The translations under genes were made by a program, and so were the position numbers. A DNA stretch of 64,000 nt from Verrucomicrobiota bacterium (GTDB lineage Bacteria > Verrucomicrobiota > Kiritimatiellia > RFP12 > UBA1067), in NCBI GenBank assembly GCA_023269675.1, contig JAHFSX010000009.1, positions 29,515 to 93,514 of the forward strand. The letters are read 5' to 3'. How positions within the stretch are numbered: position 1 is the first letter of the stretch; each line of letters begins with the position of its first letter. Positions 46,147-55,792 of this stretch are shown here, piece after piece. The notes under the pieces are model-generated. The model made no database searches and was not told the DNA's origin. It saw only the letters and a program-made list of their open reading frames with translations.

Positions 46147-46971
46147 ATGGGGCTCAAGACATTCAAACCTAGAAGCGCCGGGCTGCGACACCGCGTCGCA
46201 CCGACCTTCGATGAAATTACCGAAGTCAAGCCTCTTCGCAGGCTGACCGAGGCGTGCAAGAGCAAGGCTGGGCGCAATAACCAGGGCCGCATCACCACGC
46301 GTCATCGCGGCGGTGGTGTGAAACGCCGTTACCGCATCATCGACTTCCGTCGTGATAAGGTCGGCATCCCTGCGCGTGTCGAGGCGATCGCCTACGACCC
46401 GAACCGTTCCGCCAACCTCGCCCTGCTTAAATACGTGGACGGCGAAAAGCGTTACATCCTTGCGCCCACCGGGCTCAAGGTCGACGACGCTGTGATGGCC
46501 GGCCCCGAGGCTGAGCCGAGCGTCGGCAACGCGTTGCCGCTGGCGCAGATCCCGCTGGGGCTGAACGTTCACAACATCGAGCTGGTGCCCGGTCAGGGCG
46601 GCAAAGTGGCCCGTTCCGCGGGTAACAGCTGCACGGTGATGGCGCGCGAAGGCGACTTCGTGACCCTGCGCCTGCCGTCCGGCGAAATCCGTCTGATCAA
46701 CTCCGCCTGCATGGCGACGATCGGCCAGGTCGGTAACGCGGACTGGGGCAGCATCAAGCTGGGCAAGGCCGGCCGCAAGCGCTGGATGGGCATCCGCCCG
46801 ACCGTGCGCGGTGTGGCGATGAACCCGGTTGACCATCCGATGGGTGGTGGCGAAGGTCGCACGTCTGGCGGCAGTCATCCTCGTTCACCTTGGGGCAAGC
46901 TGTCGAAGGGCGGCAAGACGCGCAACCGCCGCAAGACGAGCAGCAGGTATATTGTGAAGCGGAGGAAGTAA
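46147..46971 (+). CDS. rplB: 50S ribosomal protein L2
   Basis: L2, 274 residues, peptidyl-transferase-centre protein. [19 protein letters not shown] and the C-terminal [18 protein letters not shown] (including the conserved His) are exact family signatures. GGAGAGG precedes the ATG. Confidence 0.99.
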   Translation: MGLKTFKPRSAGLRHRVAPTFDEITEVKPLRRLTEACKSKAGRNNQGRITTRHRGGGVKRRYRIIDFRRDKVGIPARVEAIAYDPNRSANLALLKYVDGEKRYILAPTGLKVDDAVMAGPEAEPSVGNALPLAQIPLGLNVHNIELVPGQGGKVARSAGNSCTVMAREGDFVTLRLPSGEIRLINSACMATIGQVGNADWGSIKLGKAGRKRWMGIRPTVRGVAMNPVDHPMGGGEGRTSGGSHPRSPWGKLSKGGKTRNRRKTSSRYIVKRRK

Positions 46972-46974
46972 CGC

Positions 46975-47256
46975 ATGGCAAGGTCGATTAAAAAGGGCCC
47001 TTACGTAGAGAAGAGCCTGCTCGATAAAGTCGAGAAGATGAATGCGTCCGGCAGAAAACAGCCGATCAAGACCTGGTCGCGCCGTTCCATGGTTCTACCG
47101 GATTTCGTTGGGCACACGTTTGCCATCCACAATGGCAGGCAGCATGTTCCGATTTTCATCAACGAGAACATGGTGGGCCATCGCTTGGGCGAGTTCGCTC
47201 CCACGCGGACGTTCAAGTCGCACGGAGTCCATTCGGACAAAGCGGTCTCGAAATAA
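46975..47256 (+). CDS. rpsS: 30S ribosomal protein S19
   Basis: S19, 93 residues. [19 protein letters not shown] and [24 protein letters not shown] identify it. It starts three bases after rplB. Confidence 0.99.
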   Translation: MARSIKKGPYVEKSLLDKVEKMNASGRKQPIKTWSRRSMVLPDFVGHTFAIHNGRQHVPIFINENMVGHRLGEFAPTRTFKSHGVHSDKAVSK

Positions 47257-47271
47257 CGGAGTTTGAGAATA

Positions 47272-47607
47272 ATGGAAGTGACTGCCATAACCCGTAACGT
47301 CAGGATGTCGGCCCAAAAAGGCCGGCCGCTGGCCCGCAAGTGCCAGGGGTTGCCCGTGGCCGCCGCCCTGAATGTGGTTGAGTTTAGTCCCCGCAAGGCG
47401 GCGCTGATCTTGAGCAAGACGCTCAAGTCGGCGATCGCCAACGCGCGGAACAACGCGAACCTCGATGTGGATACGCTCAAGGTCAGCTTGTGCGTGTTCG
47501 ACGAGGCTGCGCGTATGCGCCGGTTCTGGCCCCGCGCTCGTGGTAGCGCGAGCCCGATTGCCAAGCGGCTGAGTCATTGCAAGGTGGTCCTGACCGACGG
47601 TCAGTGA
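47272..47607 (+). CDS. rplV: 50S ribosomal protein L22
   Basis: L22, 111 residues. MEVTAITRNVRMSAQKGRPLA and the tunnel-loop MRRFWPRARGSASPI match. I chose the ATG at 47272; an in-frame TTG lies nine bases earlier. Confidence 0.98.
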   Translation: MEVTAITRNVRMSAQKGRPLARKCQGLPVAAALNVVEFSPRKAALILSKTLKSAIANARNNANLDVDTLKVSLCVFDEAARMRRFWPRARGSASPIAKRLSHCKVVLTDGQ

Positions 47608-47635
47608 GACCGGCGACTTTTAAAGGAGCAAGACT

Positions 47636-48313
47636 TTGGGACAGAAAGTAAATCCAATTGGTTTCCGGCTCGCGGTCGACAAGCAGTGGCGCAGCCGTTG
47701 GTTTGCCAATAAGAAGCAGTTCGGATTGCTGCTGGCGGAAGACATGATGATTCGCGAGTTGGTCAAGAAACGCCTCGAGACGGCAGCGATCACGAAGATC
47801 CTGATCGAGCGTTACGCGAACCGCGTGCGAATCAATCTTTTCACGGCCCGCCCGGGTGTCGTGATCGGACGTAAGGGCCAGGACGTGGATAAGATCCGCG
47901 CGGACTTGGCGAAGAAGACCGGCAAGGAGATCTACCTCGAGATTCACGAGGTGCGTGATCCCGATGCGAACGCCCAGCTGGTGGCGGAAAGCATTGCGCA
48001 GCAGGTCGAGCGTCGCGTGGCCCTCAAGCGGGCCATGAAGCGGGCTCAGATGGTCGCGATGGACATGGGCGTCGACGGCATCAAGATCCGCTGCAGCGGC
48101 CGCATCAACGGCGCGGAGATTTCCCGCGTGGAGTGGAGCAAGCAGGGCAAGGTCCCGCTGCACACGCTGCGCGCGAACATCGACTACGGTTTTGCGGAAG
48201 CGCACACCACCGCGGGTTTGATCGGCGTCAAGGTCTGGATCTGCAAGAAAGACGATTTCCAGCCGGTGCGTACCGGCGGTCAGAGGAGGAGAAAAGATGC
48301 CCCTAATGCCTAA
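47636..48313 (+). CDS. rpsC: 30S ribosomal protein S3 (TTG start)
   Basis: S3, 225 residues, KH-domain protein at the mRNA entry channel. (M)[13 protein letters not shown] begins at TTG 47636, which AAAGGAG precedes at normal spacing; no ATG or GTG fits, so an unusual start codon is used. [16 protein letters not shown] is the KH loop. The 3' end overlaps rplP by 17 bases. Confidence 0.98.
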   Translation: MGQKVNPIGFRLAVDKQWRSRWFANKKQFGLLLAEDMMIRELVKKRLETAAITKILIERYANRVRINLFTARPGVVIGRKGQDVDKIRADLAKKTGKEIYLEIHEVRDPDANAQLVAESIAQQVERRVALKRAMKRAQMVAMDMGVDGIKIRCSGRINGAEISRVEWSKQGKVPLHTLRANIDYGFAEAHTTAGLIGVKVWICKKDDFQPVRTGGQRRRKDAPNA

Positions 48314-48719
48314 GCGGGTTAAACACCGCAAGCACTTTAAGGGAAACCGTTCGGGGTTCGCGACTTCGGGTGCGACGCTCGCGTACGGTGAGTTTGGCCT
48401 GAAGGCGCTGGAACGCGGCTTTCTGACCGCCACGCAGATCGAAGCCTGCCGTGTGGTTATCAACCGCGAGATGAAGCGCAAGGGCAAGCTGTGGATCCGC
48501 ATTTTTCCGGATAAGCCGGTCACCCGTAAGCCCATCGAGGTGCGCATGGGCAGCGGCAAGGGTAACCCGGAGTTCTGGGTTGCCGTCGTGCTGCCGGGCA
48601 AGATGCTGTTCGAGGTCGGTGGCGTGCCGGACTCCGTGGCCCGTGAGTGTCTGCGGTTGGCGGATACCAAGTTGGGTATCCGGTCGCAGTTCGTCACACG
48701 CAACACAACGGGAGTCTGA
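48297..48719 (+). CDS. rplP: 50S ribosomal protein L16
   Basis: L16, 140 residues, A-site protein. [19 protein letters not shown] and the [23 protein letters not shown] region are diagnostic. Starts are ATG 48297 or 48306; GAGGAG spacing favours 48297, inside the end of rpsC. Confidence 0.98.
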   Translation: MPLMPKRVKHRKHFKGNRSGFATSGATLAYGEFGLKALERGFLTATQIEACRVVINREMKRKGKLWIRIFPDKPVTRKPIEVRMGSGKGNPEFWVAVVLPGKMLFEVGGVPDSVARECLRLADTKLGIRSQFVTRNTTGV

Positions 48720-48726
48720 CGGAACC

Positions 48727-48921
48727 ATGAAAGCAAGAGACTTGAGAGAACTTGGAGCGGAAGAGCTCGACCAGAAGATCCGCGAGGTGTCGCAGGAGTT
48801 GAGCGACATGCGGATCAAGCATAAGTCGGGCACCGGGGTTGAAAAACCGGTCCGTATGCGCACGCTGCGTCATGAGATCGCTCGCATGCAGACGGTAAAA
48901 GCTCAGCGGGAGGCTAAGTAA
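48727..48921 (+). CDS. rpmC: 50S ribosomal protein L29
   Basis: L29, 64 residues, two-helix protein: MKARDLRELGAEELDQKIRE and VRMRTLRHEIARMQTV. The stop is followed immediately by the rpsQ ATG (TAAATG). Confidence 0.97.
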   Translation: MKARDLRELGAEELDQKIREVSQELSDMRIKHKSGTGVEKPVRMRTLRHEIARMQTVKAQREAK

Positions 48922-49185
48922 ATGGCCGAGGCAACAGAAGATCGCGGCAGCCGCAAAGTCCGTAAGGGCGTTGTGGTGAGCAAGAGCGGCGAGAAGTCGG
49001 TGATCGTGCAGGGCGAGCGGCGCGAGGCGCACCCCAAGTACGGCAAAGTCATCCGCCGCTTCAAGAAGTATCACGCCCACGACGAGGGGAACACCGCGAA
49101 GGTTGGCGACAACGTCACCATCGTGGAAACCCGTCCGCTGAGCGCGACGAAACGGTGGCGCATTGTGAAGCCGGAGGTCAAGTAA
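48922..49185 (+). CDS. rpsQ: 30S ribosomal protein S17
   Basis: S17, 87 residues. [29 protein letters not shown] and [19 protein letters not shown] are the OB-fold signatures. Directly abuts rpmC. Confidence 0.98.
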   Translation: MAEATEDRGSRKVRKGVVVSKSGEKSVIVQGERREAHPKYGKVIRRFKKYHAHDEGNTAKVGDNVTIVETRPLSATKRWRIVKPEVK

Positions 49186-49186
49186 C

Positions 49187-49552
49187 ATGGTTCAGGAACA
49201 GACTGAATTGGTGGTTGCGGATAACACCGGCGCGAAGCTCGCGATGTGTTTCCGTGTCCTGGGTCAGCGCAAGCGTTACGCCTATGTGGGCGACGTGATC
49301 CGCGTGGCCATCAAGGAAGCGGCCCCCACGGGCGCGGTCAAGAAGGGCCAGGTCTGCACGGCGGTGATCGTGCGTACAGGCCATCCCCTCCGCCGCGAGG
49401 ACGGTTCGTACGTCCGCTTCGACCAGAATGCGTGCGTGATCGTGGACAACAAGATGAACCCGGTCGGCTCGCGTATTTTCGGGCCTGTCGCCCGCGAGTT
49501 GCGCGACAGGAACTACATGAAGATCATTTCGCTGGCGCCGGAAGTCGTCTGA
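49187..49552 (+). CDS. rplN: 50S ribosomal protein L14
   Basis: L14, 121 residues. [20 protein letters not shown] and [31 protein letters not shown] are typical. An 84-base gap to rplX follows, the longest inside the S10-spc part, with a GGGCC/GGCCC hairpin. Confidence 0.99.
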   Translation: MVQEQTELVVADNTGAKLAMCFRVLGQRKRYAYVGDVIRVAIKEAAPTGAVKKGQVCTAVIVRTGHPLRREDGSYVRFDQNACVIVDNKMNPVGSRIFGPVARELRDRNYMKIISLAPEVV

Positions 49553-49636
49553 ACCAGCGAAAGACCGTAACGCCGATGAGGGGCGAGGGGCCGCGAGGCC
49601 CGCGCACGTCAAAACGGTTACGAGTTAGGAAGTAGC

Positions 49637-49954
49637 ATGAGTGTTGCTAGAATCAAGAAGAATGACACGGTGATCGCCATTGCTGGCGAGTCCGCCGGGC
49701 AGACAGGCAAAGTCCTCCGCGTGATGGCCGACATCGGCAAAGCGGTGGTTCAGGGCCTGCACATGGTGAAGAAGGCCGTCCCCCGCTCGCAGACCGCTCC
49801 CAATGGCGGCTTTGTGGATCGTGAGACACCGATGGATCTGTCGAATCTGATGCCTTACGACCCGGACAAGAAAAAGGGTGTCCGCATCAGCAAGGTCCGT
49901 GAGGGCGATAAAATGGTGCGCAAATCCAAGGCTTCAGGAAAGATCCTGGGCTGA
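49637..49954 (+). CDS. rplX: 50S ribosomal protein L24
   Basis: L24, 105 residues. IKKNDTVIAIAGESAGQTGKVLRV is the KOW motif, followed by VKKAVPRSQTAPNGGFVDRE. TTAGGAAG precedes the ATG. Confidence 0.98.
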   Translation: MSVARIKKNDTVIAIAGESAGQTGKVLRVMADIGKAVVQGLHMVKKAVPRSQTAPNGGFVDRETPMDLSNLMPYDPDKKKGVRISKVREGDKMVRKSKASGKILG

Positions 49955-49966
49955 TAGGGGGCAGAG

Positions 49967-50506
49967 ATGGCCAATCTCAAAGAGAAATACATCAAGGAAC
50001 TGGCGGCGAAGCTTCAGGAGAAGCTCGGCGTCACGAATAAGATGTTGGTGCCCCGCCTCCAGAAGGTGGTTATCAACATGGGCTTCGGCATCGTCGAGAA
50101 GGACGTGCAGAAGGGCATCATCGAGGACCTCACCAAGCTGACCGGGCAGAAGCCGGTCCTGTGTAAGGCCCGCAAGAGCATCTCGAACTTCAAGCTCCGC
50201 GAGGGCATGATCATCGGCGCCAAGGTGACCTTGCGCGGCGACCGGATGTACGAGTTCTACGAGCGTCTTGCGAACAGCGCGTTGCCGCGTATCCGCGACT
50301 TTCGCGGCATACCCAACCGCGGTTTCGACGGCCGGGGCAACTACACGCTGGGCTTGAAAGAGCACACGGTGTTCCCTGAAATGGTCGACTCCGGAAACCC
50401 TGCCGCGGACGTCGGCATGGACATCACTTTTGTCACGTCGGCACAGGATAACAAGCAGGCCCGCGAATTGCTCGCGATTCTGGGCATGCCGTTCGCCGGC
50501 AAATAA
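49967..50506 (+). CDS. rplE: 50S ribosomal protein L5
   Basis: L5, 179 residues, 5S rRNA binder. [37 protein letters not shown] and [22 protein letters not shown] are family signatures. Confidence 0.99.
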   Translation: MANLKEKYIKELAAKLQEKLGVTNKMLVPRLQKVVINMGFGIVEKDVQKGIIEDLTKLTGQKPVLCKARKSISNFKLREGMIIGAKVTLRGDRMYEFYERLANSALPRIRDFRGIPNRGFDGRGNYTLGLKEHTVFPEMVDSGNPAADVGMDITFVTSAQDNKQARELLAILGMPFAGK

Positions 50507-50520
50507 GGAGAGTTTCCCAA

Positions 50521-50706
50521 ATGGCCAAAACTTGTTTGATCGTAAAATCCAAGCGTACGCCGAAGTTTGCCGTGCGCAAGCACTACCGGTGCACCCGCTG
50601 CGGGCGTCCGCGTGCGTATATCCGTAAGTTCCAGCTCTGCCGTATCTGTTTCCGCGAGTTGGCTGTGTCGGCAATGATCCCGGGTGTGACCAAGGCAAGC
50701 TGGTGA
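50521..50706 (+). CDS. rpsN: 30S ribosomal protein S14, zinc-binding type
   Basis: Type Z S14 of 61 residues. Cys24, Cys27, Cys40 and Cys43 form the zinc ribbon (CTRCGRP and CRICFRELA). The long zinc-free form is not in this cluster. AAGGAG precedes the ATG. Confidence 0.98.
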   Translation: MAKTCLIVKSKRTPKFAVRKHYRCTRCGRPRAYIRKFQLCRICFRELAVSAMIPGVTKASW

Positions 50707-50716
50707 GGAGATTACA

Positions 50717-51109
50717 ATGACGTCGGATCCGATTTCTGACATGCTGTTGCGTATCCGCAACGGGCTGAAGGCTGGTCTACCCGCGATTGAGCTTCCGGGC
50801 TCTCGCATCAAGGGTGAGATCGCACGCGTGATGAAGGCTGAAGGCTACATCACGGACTTCACGATGACCACAACCGTTCCCCGCGTGTTGAGCATCGAAC
50901 TGAAGTATAACGACGACGCCGAACCGGCGATCCGCGGCATGCGCCGCGAGAGCAAGCCGGGCCTCCGCAAGTTCTGCGGCGTGCAGGACATCCCCAACGT
51001 GCTGAGCGGTATGGGTACCGCGATCCTGAGCACCTCGGGCGGAGTGGTCTGCGGCAAGGAAGCCCGCAAGCGTAAGCTCGGCGGTGAACTGATTTGCACA
51101 ATCTGGTAA
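50717..51109 (+). CDS. rpsH: 30S ribosomal protein S8
   Basis: S8, 130 residues. TSDPISDMLLRIRNG at the N-terminus and GMGTAILSTSGGVVCGKEARKRKLGGELICTIW at the C-terminus. GAGGAG precedes the ATG. Confidence 0.99.
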   Translation: MTSDPISDMLLRIRNGLKAGLPAIELPGSRIKGEIARVMKAEGYITDFTMTTTVPRVLSIELKYNDDAEPAIRGMRRESKPGLRKFCGVQDIPNVLSGMGTAILSTSGGVVCGKEARKRKLGGELICTIW

Positions 51110-51122
51110 GAGGGCTTCAACG

Positions 51123-51662
51123 ATGTCGAGAATTGGTAAACAACCGGTCGCGATTCCCGCGGGCGTCACCGTTACCGCCAACGGTAACCAGGTGACCGTC
51201 AAGGGGAAGTTGGGCGAACTGAGCCGGACGTTCCAGAGCGGGATCACCGCGACGGTCGTGGACGGCAAGGTGCTGGTCGCCCGCGCGGATGACACGCGCA
51301 TGCAGAAGAGCTGCCACGGGCTGAGCCGTACGCTGATCAAGAACATGATCGATGGCGTCACGACCGGCTACAAGAAGGCGCTGAACATCGAGGGCACGGG
51401 CTTCAAGGCCAATCTGCAGGGCAAAAAGCTGAGCCTCGCGCTGGGGTTCGCTTCGCCTAAGGACTACCCGATTCCTGAAGGGATCAAAATCACGGTCGAT
51501 GCGGCCGGCGTGAATCTGACCGTCGAGGGTATCAGCAAGGAACTCGTGGGTCAGGCGTCTGCGCGCATCCGTAGCTATTATCCGGCCGAACCCTACAAGG
51601 GTAAGGGCATCAAGTACCTGGGCGAAGTGATACGCCGCAAGCAGGGCAAGACTGTAGCGTAA
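51123..51662 (+). CDS. rplF: 50S ribosomal protein L6
   Basis: L6, 179 residues. MSRIGKQPVAIPAGVTV, then VTTGYKKALNIEGTGFKA and the C-terminal PYKGKGIKYLGEVIRRKQGK. Confidence 0.99.
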   Translation: MSRIGKQPVAIPAGVTVTANGNQVTVKGKLGELSRTFQSGITATVVDGKVLVARADDTRMQKSCHGLSRTLIKNMIDGVTTGYKKALNIEGTGFKANLQGKKLSLALGFASPKDYPIPEGIKITVDAAGVNLTVEGISKELVGQASARIRSYYPAEPYKGKGIKYLGEVIRRKQGKTVA

Positions 51663-51685
51663 CGCCTGAACGGAGCTGAGGAAAC

Positions 51686-52066
51686 ATGAGTTTTAACCGT
51701 AAAGAACAACGCACCCGGCGCCACATGCGCCTGCGTCAGCGGGTCAAGGGGACGGCTGAACGTCCGCGTATGGCTATCTGCGTCTCGAACAAGCACATGT
51801 ATGTGCAGTTCATCGACGACGGAGCCATGCACACGCTGGCTTCGACCTCCACCCTGAAAGAGGCGAAGCACTGCAATCTGGAAACCGCCAAACTGATCGG
51901 CGAGCAGGCCGCCAGCGTGGCGAAGGAAAAAGGCATTTCGATCGTGGTCGTCGACCGCGGTGGCTTGAAATTCCACGGGCGCGTGAAGCAGATCGTTGAT
52001 GCCGCAGTGGCCGGCGGTCTGAGGATTTCGGACCGTGACGCCGTCGTGGCGGAGGAGGCGAAGTGA
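51686..52066 (+). CDS. rplR: 50S ribosomal protein L18
   Basis: L18, 126 residues, 5S rRNA binder. [21 protein letters not shown] and [19 protein letters not shown]. The stop overlaps the GTG start of rpsE. Confidence 0.98.
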   Translation: MSFNRKEQRTRRHMRLRQRVKGTAERPRMAICVSNKHMYVQFIDDGAMHTLASTSTLKEAKHCNLETAKLIGEQAASVAKEKGISIVVVDRGGLKFHGRVKQIVDAAVAGGLRISDRDAVVAEEAK

Positions 52067-52554
52067 GCGCAGATGCAAGATTCTCCCGTAAGGAAACGCA
52101 GAGCGAGTTCGACGAGCGCGTCGTGTTCGTCAACCGTTGCGCCAAGGTCGTGAAAGGCGGACGCCGTTTCAGCTTCAGCGCCGTGGTGGTTGTGGGTGAC
52201 CGCAACGGCCGCGTGGGCTTCGGCTTCGGCAAGGCCAACGAAGTCAGCGACGCCATCCGCAAGGGCGGCGACGCGGCCAAGAAGGAAATGATGCGCGTCA
52301 AGCTCGTGGGCAAGACCATCCCGCACGAGGTGATCGGTATCTGTGACGGCGGGCGCGTGCTGTTGAAGCCCGCTCCGGACGGCACCGGTCTGATCGTCGG
52401 CGGCGGCATGCGCCCTGTGCTCGAGGCTGCGGGTGTCCGCGACGCCATCGGCAAATCGTTGGGCAGCAAGAACCGTTTGAACGTGGTCAAGGCCACCGTC
52501 GACGCGCTGAACAAGCTGCGTACGGTGGAGGAGATTGCGGCCGCGCGTGCGTAG
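52063..52554 (+). CDS. rpsE: 30S ribosomal protein S5 (GTG start)
   Basis: S5, 163 residues. [33 protein letters not shown] is diagnostic. The GTG at 52063 overlaps the rplR stop (GTGA). rpmD (L30), normally next, is missing: only 46 bases separate rpsE and rplO. Confidence 0.98.
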   Translation: MSADARFSRKETQSEFDERVVFVNRCAKVVKGGRRFSFSAVVVVGDRNGRVGFGFGKANEVSDAIRKGGDAAKKEMMRVKLVGKTIPHEVIGICDGGRVLLKPAPDGTGLIVGGGMRPVLEAAGVRDAIGKSLGSKNRLNVVKATVDALNKLRTVEEIAAARA

Positions 52555-52600
52555 GCACGCGCCGGTTTCACGAAAGCTTTTTCTCCGATAGGAGCGAACT

Positions 52601-53041
52601 ATGGATTTATCTACACTCAAGAATACCGAGGGCGCGCGCAAGCCCCGCAAACGCGTGGGACGCGGCCGCGCCTCGGGTCATGGTAAAACATCGACCCGCG
52701 GTCACAAAGGTCAGAACGCCCGCAAGGGCCACAAGGGCAAGCTGGGCTTCGAAGGCGGCCAGATGCCGCTTATCCGCCGTCTGCCGAAACGTGGCTTCAC
52801 GAATCCCACCCGGATCGAGTATCACGGCGTCAATGTGTGCTCCCTGGAGCGTTTCGAGAACGGCACGGAAGTGACCCTCGACCTGCTCCACTCCTGTGGG
52901 CTCTTCGCCAACAAGTTCGACGGCGTCAAGATTCTCGGCAGCGGCGAGCTGACCAAGAAGCTGACCGTCAAAGTTAACGGCGTCAGCGCGACAGCCAAGG
53001 CCAAGATTGAGGCCGCGGGCGGTAGCGTTGAAATCGTGTGA
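52601..53041 (+). CDS. rplO: 50S ribosomal protein L15
   Basis: L15, 146 residues. [26 protein letters not shown] and [19 protein letters not shown] are typical. ATAGGAG precedes the ATG. Confidence 0.99.
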   Translation: MDLSTLKNTEGARKPRKRVGRGRASGHGKTSTRGHKGQNARKGHKGKLGFEGGQMPLIRRLPKRGFTNPTRIEYHGVNVCSLERFENGTEVTLDLLHSCGLFANKFDGVKILGSGELTKKLTVKVNGVSATAKAKIEAAGGSVEIV

Positions 53042-53052
53042 GGACCGTCATC

Positions 53053-54441
53053 ATGCCCATGCTTGCAACTTTTGCAAACACCTTCAAGATTCCTGAACTC
53101 CGGAAACGCATCCTGCTGACGGTCGGCCTGATTTTTGCCAGCCGACTGATCTCCATGGTGCCGACCCCCGGAGTTGATTGGCAGACGCTGCAGGCTGAGC
53201 TCGCCCGCATTCGCGAGAGTGCTGGCGGTCTGGGCGGCGGTCTCATGGATTGGTTCAACGTGTTCAGCGGCGGCGCACTTAACCAGTGCGCGGTCGGCTT
53301 TCTGAGCATCTGGCCGTACATCAGCGCTTCGATCATCATCCAGCTGCTGACGGCGGTCATCCCGCAGCTTGAACGGCTCGCCCGCGAGGGCGAGTCGGGC
53401 AGGCTGAAACTGGCGTACTACACGCGCTACCTCACGATCGGCATCTGCGTCTTCCAGGCGTTTGCCCTGGCGACGGCGCTGCAGAACCCGGCTTCGTTCG
53501 GGTTGGGCAACGTGCAGATTGTGACGCACCCGGGCCTGGGCTTCAACATCATGACCACGATCTGCATGACGTCGGCCTCGCTGTTCGTCATGTGGCTCGC
53601 GGATCAGATCACCCAGCGCGGGATCGGCAACGGCACGTCGTTGATCATCATGATCAACATCACGTCGCGCCTGCCGGTCGCGATCATCGAGGCGTGGACG
53701 CGGTATTTCGGACTGGGCGGCCTCTCGGCCACCAAGAGCCCGGTCGAGCTGCTGCTGCTGCTGCTCTTCGGTTTCGCCATCGCCATGGGCACGGTGATGC
53801 TCACGCAGGGCGTCCGCAAGGTGCCGATCCACTCGACGCGGCGCGCGGCGGGCGGCGGCAACTCGTATGGGATGCAGCAGACCTACATGCCGTTGCGCGT
53901 GAACTACACGGGCGTCATGCCGATCATCTTCGCGGGTCCGCTGATTCAGTTCCCCGCGGCGGTGTTGAGCCGCATCCCGGCCGAGATCGGGTGGCTCTCG
54001 TGGCTGAAGTGGCTGGGCGGGCAGCTGTCCGACATGGCCAGCCCGCTCCACCTCATGGTTTACGGGCTGCTGATCATGTTCTTCGCCTTTTTCTGGGTGG
54101 CTACCCAGTTCAACGCGATGCAGATCTCCGACAACCTGAAGCGCGACGGCTCCTATGTGCCGGGCATCCGCCCGGGTCGCGCTACGGCGGAGTATCTGGA
54201 TGCGCTGATGACGCGCGTGACGCTGATCGGCGGCACGGGGTTGCTCATCATCGCGCTGGTGCCTCAGTTGCTGCGCGGCGTGATGCAGCTCCCCTGGGAG
54301 ATGGCCTCCTTCTTCGGCGGCACGAGCCTGCTGATTATCGTCGGCGTGGCCCTCGATACGCTGCGTCAGATGGAGTCGCACCTGCTGATGCGTAACTACG
54401 ACGGGTTCCTGAAACACGGACGCCTGCGTGGCCGCCGCTAA
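53053..54441 (+). CDS. secY: protein translocase subunit SecY
   Basis: Channel subunit of the SecYEG translocon in the inner membrane, 462 residues, ten membrane helices. FKIPELRKRILLTVGLI at the start, the plug region, QITQRGIGNGTSLIIM, the cytoplasmic loop RKVPIHSTRRA and VPGIRPGRATAEYL match the family. I prefer the ATG at 53053 with GAGGA eight bases upstream over the GTG at 53038 that overlaps the rplO stop. Last gene of the cluster: adk, map, infA, rpmJ, rpsM, rpsK, rpsD, rpoA and rplQ do not follow. Confidence 0.98.
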   Translation: MPMLATFANTFKIPELRKRILLTVGLIFASRLISMVPTPGVDWQTLQAELARIRESAGGLGGGLMDWFNVFSGGALNQCAVGFLSIWPYISASIIIQLLTAVIPQLERLAREGESGRLKLAYYTRYLTIGICVFQAFALATALQNPASFGLGNVQIVTHPGLGFNIMTTICMTSASLFVMWLADQITQRGIGNGTSLIIMINITSRLPVAIIEAWTRYFGLGGLSATKSPVELLLLLLFGFAIAMGTVMLTQGVRKVPIHSTRRAAGGGNSYGMQQTYMPLRVNYTGVMPIIFAGPLIQFPAAVLSRIPAEIGWLSWLKWLGGQLSDMASPLHLMVYGLLIMFFAFFWVATQFNAMQISDNLKRDGSYVPGIRPGRATAEYLDALMTRVTLIGGTGLLIIALVPQLLRGVMQLPWEMASFFGGTSLLIIVGVALDTLRQMESHLLMRNYDGFLKHGRLRGRR

Positions 54442-54478
54442 GACGTTCTCATAGCACGTGAGGTGCACGTCTCTTCCA

Positions 54479-54517
54479 CAGGCTCGCGGACGTCAGTCCG
54501 TGAGCCTGTCTTTTTTT
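54479..54517 (+). terminator. Rho-independent terminator of the ribosomal cluster
   Basis: Stem arms CAGGCTCGCGGAC (54479-54491) and GTCCGTGAGCCTG (54496-54508) pair at 12 of 13 positions around a 4-base loop, followed by TC and seven T. It lies 37 bases after the secY stop and is the clearest terminator in the window. Confidence 0.93.
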
Positions 54518-54523
54518 GGAGAG

Positions 54524-54650
54524 AGGCTGTTAGGTGTTCAGACTGTTAGTCTGTTAGGTTGGTCCGCGGAACGGCCTCGGTTACGGCCTGAGAACGTTTC
54601 AAACGGGGGGCCTTTGCCGGTTCTTTGCCTAACAGCCTAAACCGCTAACG
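54524..54650. repeat. intergenic inverted repeat, family D
   Basis: Left arm of near-tandem GACTGTTAGTCTGTTAGG units (54524-54560). The right arm has CCTAACAGCCT (54628-54638), the perfect complement of AGGCTGTTAGG (54524-54534). It begins six bases after the secY terminator. Confidence 0.75.
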
Positions 54651-54667
54651 GCCCGAAATTGTCCCCT

Positions 54668-55660
54668 ATGCCTTTACAGCAGTACATCCGGCACCTGCCG
54701 CATATCGGACCGCAGCGCGAGAAAACGCTGCTCCTGGAGGGGTGTGCCTGCTGGACCGACATCCTGAACGCGTCGCGTCCGCTCGCCGGGCTGGATCTCC
54801 TCGCTTGGGACGAGGTGCGCTCCGCCGCGGAACAGAGCCTGCGCGCGATGCAGGCTGACGATGCCGCCTTTTTCACCGCGAAGTTTCCTCCCGCCGAACA
54901 GTGGCGCGTGCTGACGCAGTGGTTCGGCCGGGCCTCGTATTTCGACATCGAGACCAGCGGCTTGGAGGCCGACAGCATCGTCACGCTGGTCTGCTGCTTC
55001 CACGAGGGGCGGCCCCTGCGCTTCCTGGCGGGCGAGAATCTGGATGATTTCCTGGACCTGCTGGAGAACGTGAAGCTGCTGGTCTCCTTCAACGGGGCCA
55101 GCTTCGACGTGCCGCGCGTGCTCGACCGCTTTCATATTCCTGAGCTGCCGTGCGCGCACGTGGACCTGCGCTGGCTCTGCCATCACGCCGGCTGGCGCGG
55201 CGGACTCAAGAAAATCGAGCGCGCCCTCGGGCTGCGCCGGCCGCCGGATCTCGACGGCCTCGGCGGTGCGGAAGCCGTCTGGCTTTGGCAGGCCTGGTCG
55301 GGGCGCGGCGACGAGCAGGCCAAACGCACGCTGGAGCGCTATTGCGCGGCCGACACGGTCATGCTCAGCCTGCTGGCCGCGCGGCTTTGCGCGCTCCAGG
55401 GAGCGGCCGTCACGTCGCCGACCGAGGCCGACGTCTGGGCGCTGGTCCATGCGGCGTATCCGGATCTGGGACGTTCGCCGACCGCGGCCCCGCCGCCGGC
55501 ACCTGAACCCGCCCCGCCGAAACCCTCATCCGGGCCGGTCATATCCGCCGACCTGTTCTCGATCTCCGAGATGGTGGGGGCGACCGAGGGGTTGTCGCGC
55601 GCGGACAAGCAGGCGCGGCTGCGCGAGCGCTGGCGGCAGCACCGCGGCATCGGACTGTGA
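54668..55660 (+). CDS. YprB-type RNase H-like exonuclease domain protein
   Basis: Cytoplasmic protein of 330 residues with a DEDD-type 3'-5' exonuclease-like fold (YprB RNase H-like). The acidic residues are in YFDIETSG (Asp93, Glu95), SFNGASFDVPRV, HVDLRWL and YCAADTVML. After residue 250 a Pro/Ala-rich linker (TAAPPPAPEPAPPKP) leads to a short charged C-terminal tail. Role in nucleic-acid processing is family-based. The ATG at 54668 is preferred to an in-frame TTG at 54659; no clear ribosome site is seen. Confidence 0.85.
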   Translation: MPLQQYIRHLPHIGPQREKTLLLEGCACWTDILNASRPLAGLDLLAWDEVRSAAEQSLRAMQADDAAFFTAKFPPAEQWRVLTQWFGRASYFDIETSGLEADSIVTLVCCFHEGRPLRFLAGENLDDFLDLLENVKLLVSFNGASFDVPRVLDRFHIPELPCAHVDLRWLCHHAGWRGGLKKIERALGLRRPPDLDGLGGAEAVWLWQAWSGRGDEQAKRTLERYCAADTVMLSLLAARLCALQGAAVTSPTEADVWALVHAAYPDLGRSPTAAPPPAPEPAPPKPSSGPVISADLFSISEMVGATEGLSRADKQARLRERWRQHRGIGL

Positions 55661-55674
55661 GCCCGGACGCGGGT

Positions 55675-55703
55675 GCGATTCAGTTTCGTTGAAACTGAGT
55701 CGC
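55675..55703. repeat. short inverted repeat, family I
   Basis: Arms GCGATTCAGTTTC and GAAACTGAGTCGC pair at 12 of 13 positions around GTT. It lies 14 bases after the exonuclease stop. No T-run follows, so it is a weak terminator candidate. It looks like another short genomic repeat. Confidence 0.6.
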
Positions 55704-55792
55704 GCCCAGGAGGATTTAGGAGTCGGGATTGAGGAGTTGGAAGCGCAGAAGGCCCTCTTTACGTTGCGGACGAATGCTGGCATACTCGTGCC

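Noticed and set aside
49553..49636. Possible degenerate family F repeat between rplN and rplX (ACCGTAACG and CGGTTACGAGTTAGG)
   Set aside because: Only about six bases pair convincingly, too weak to call an element.
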